Below, piece after piece: positions 63,857 through 64,000 of a stretch of DNA of 64,000 nucleotides; the first letter of the stretch is position 1; every line of letters begins with the position of its first letter. The notes beneath the pieces are model-generated. The model saw only the letters and a program-made list of their open reading frames with translations. It searched no databases and was not told the DNA's origin. Made by a program: the position numbers and the translations under genes. Origin of the DNA: Maniola hyperantus (taxonomy: Eukaryota > Arthropoda > Insecta > Lepidoptera > Nymphalidae). The stretch spans positions 6,723,439-6,787,438 of the forward strand of contig NC_048561.1 in the NCBI RefSeq assembly GCF_902806685.2. Direction: 5' to 3'.

Positions 63857-64000
63857 TGTACATTCCATGTAAACGAAAGAGATGTACATATCAAAAGTTG
63901 CTCTCTGACTGTTCACACTGCCGGCGACGACTCGCTTTAGTACTTTTGTCGCTGAGCGACGAGCTTTCAAAAATAAACTTGCTCAGCGATATTCGTTCAG
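63857..64000. other. Unassigned 3' flank
   Basis: No exon or known repeat family recognised. There are short GC-rich palindromes (GTCGCTGAGCGAC near 63950) that suggest a MITE or hairpin, but its other end is outside the window. Confidence 0.3.

Overview
The window is eukaryotic, almost certainly lepidopteran (moth or butterfly). The evidence is GT-AG introns throughout, dense short interspersed repeats of kinds typical of Lepidoptera (tRNA-derived SINEs, Helitron-like elements with TCAG runs and a CTAG end, RTE-like 3' tails, palindromic MITEs), and no bacterial-style gene packing. I see no rRNA, no CRISPR array and no intact autonomous transposon. The species cannot be named from the sequence.

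One large plus-strand gene fills positions 6388 to 61152: the 3' two thirds of a phospholipase C epsilon (PLCE1-type) gene. I traced 36 exons with matching phases at every junction. They encode about 1,746 residues: the tail of the RasGEF (CDC25) domain, a PH-like region, a Ser-rich linker, EF-hand-like helices, the PLC X catalytic half, an acidic X-Y linker, the Y catalytic half, C2, and two Ras-association domains. The 5' end of the gene lies before the window.

A second complete gene, CSTF1 (CstF-50, an mRNA 3'-end processing WD40 protein), lies antisense inside the 9.9 kb PLCE intron that separates the two catalytic-histidine exons of the X domain (37326 side and 27282 side). Its eleven coding exons on the minus strand (35792 down to 28213) give a 433-residue protein, essentially the length of the vertebrate protein.

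After the PLCE stop codon, two further exons (61792-62152 and 62274-63691) encode a long acidic, Ser/Lys-rich, mostly disordered protein that I do not recognise. It carries six copies of a short hydrophobic motif. It is spliced in the same frame as the last PLCE exon, behind a single in-frame TGA. It is therefore either a separate gene or a readthrough or alternatively spliced extension of PLCE.

The most unusual property is that many PLCE exons have decaying tandem copies beside them: RasGEF, PH, EF, X, Y, RA1 and RA2 exons. Most copies keep the exon 3' half plus its splice donor and lack the acceptor. The extreme case is a 2.8 kb minisatellite of 16 units after the RA1 exon, each unit carrying a shortened exon end plus donor. 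The introns otherwise consist of nested repeats, several of which abut splice sites.
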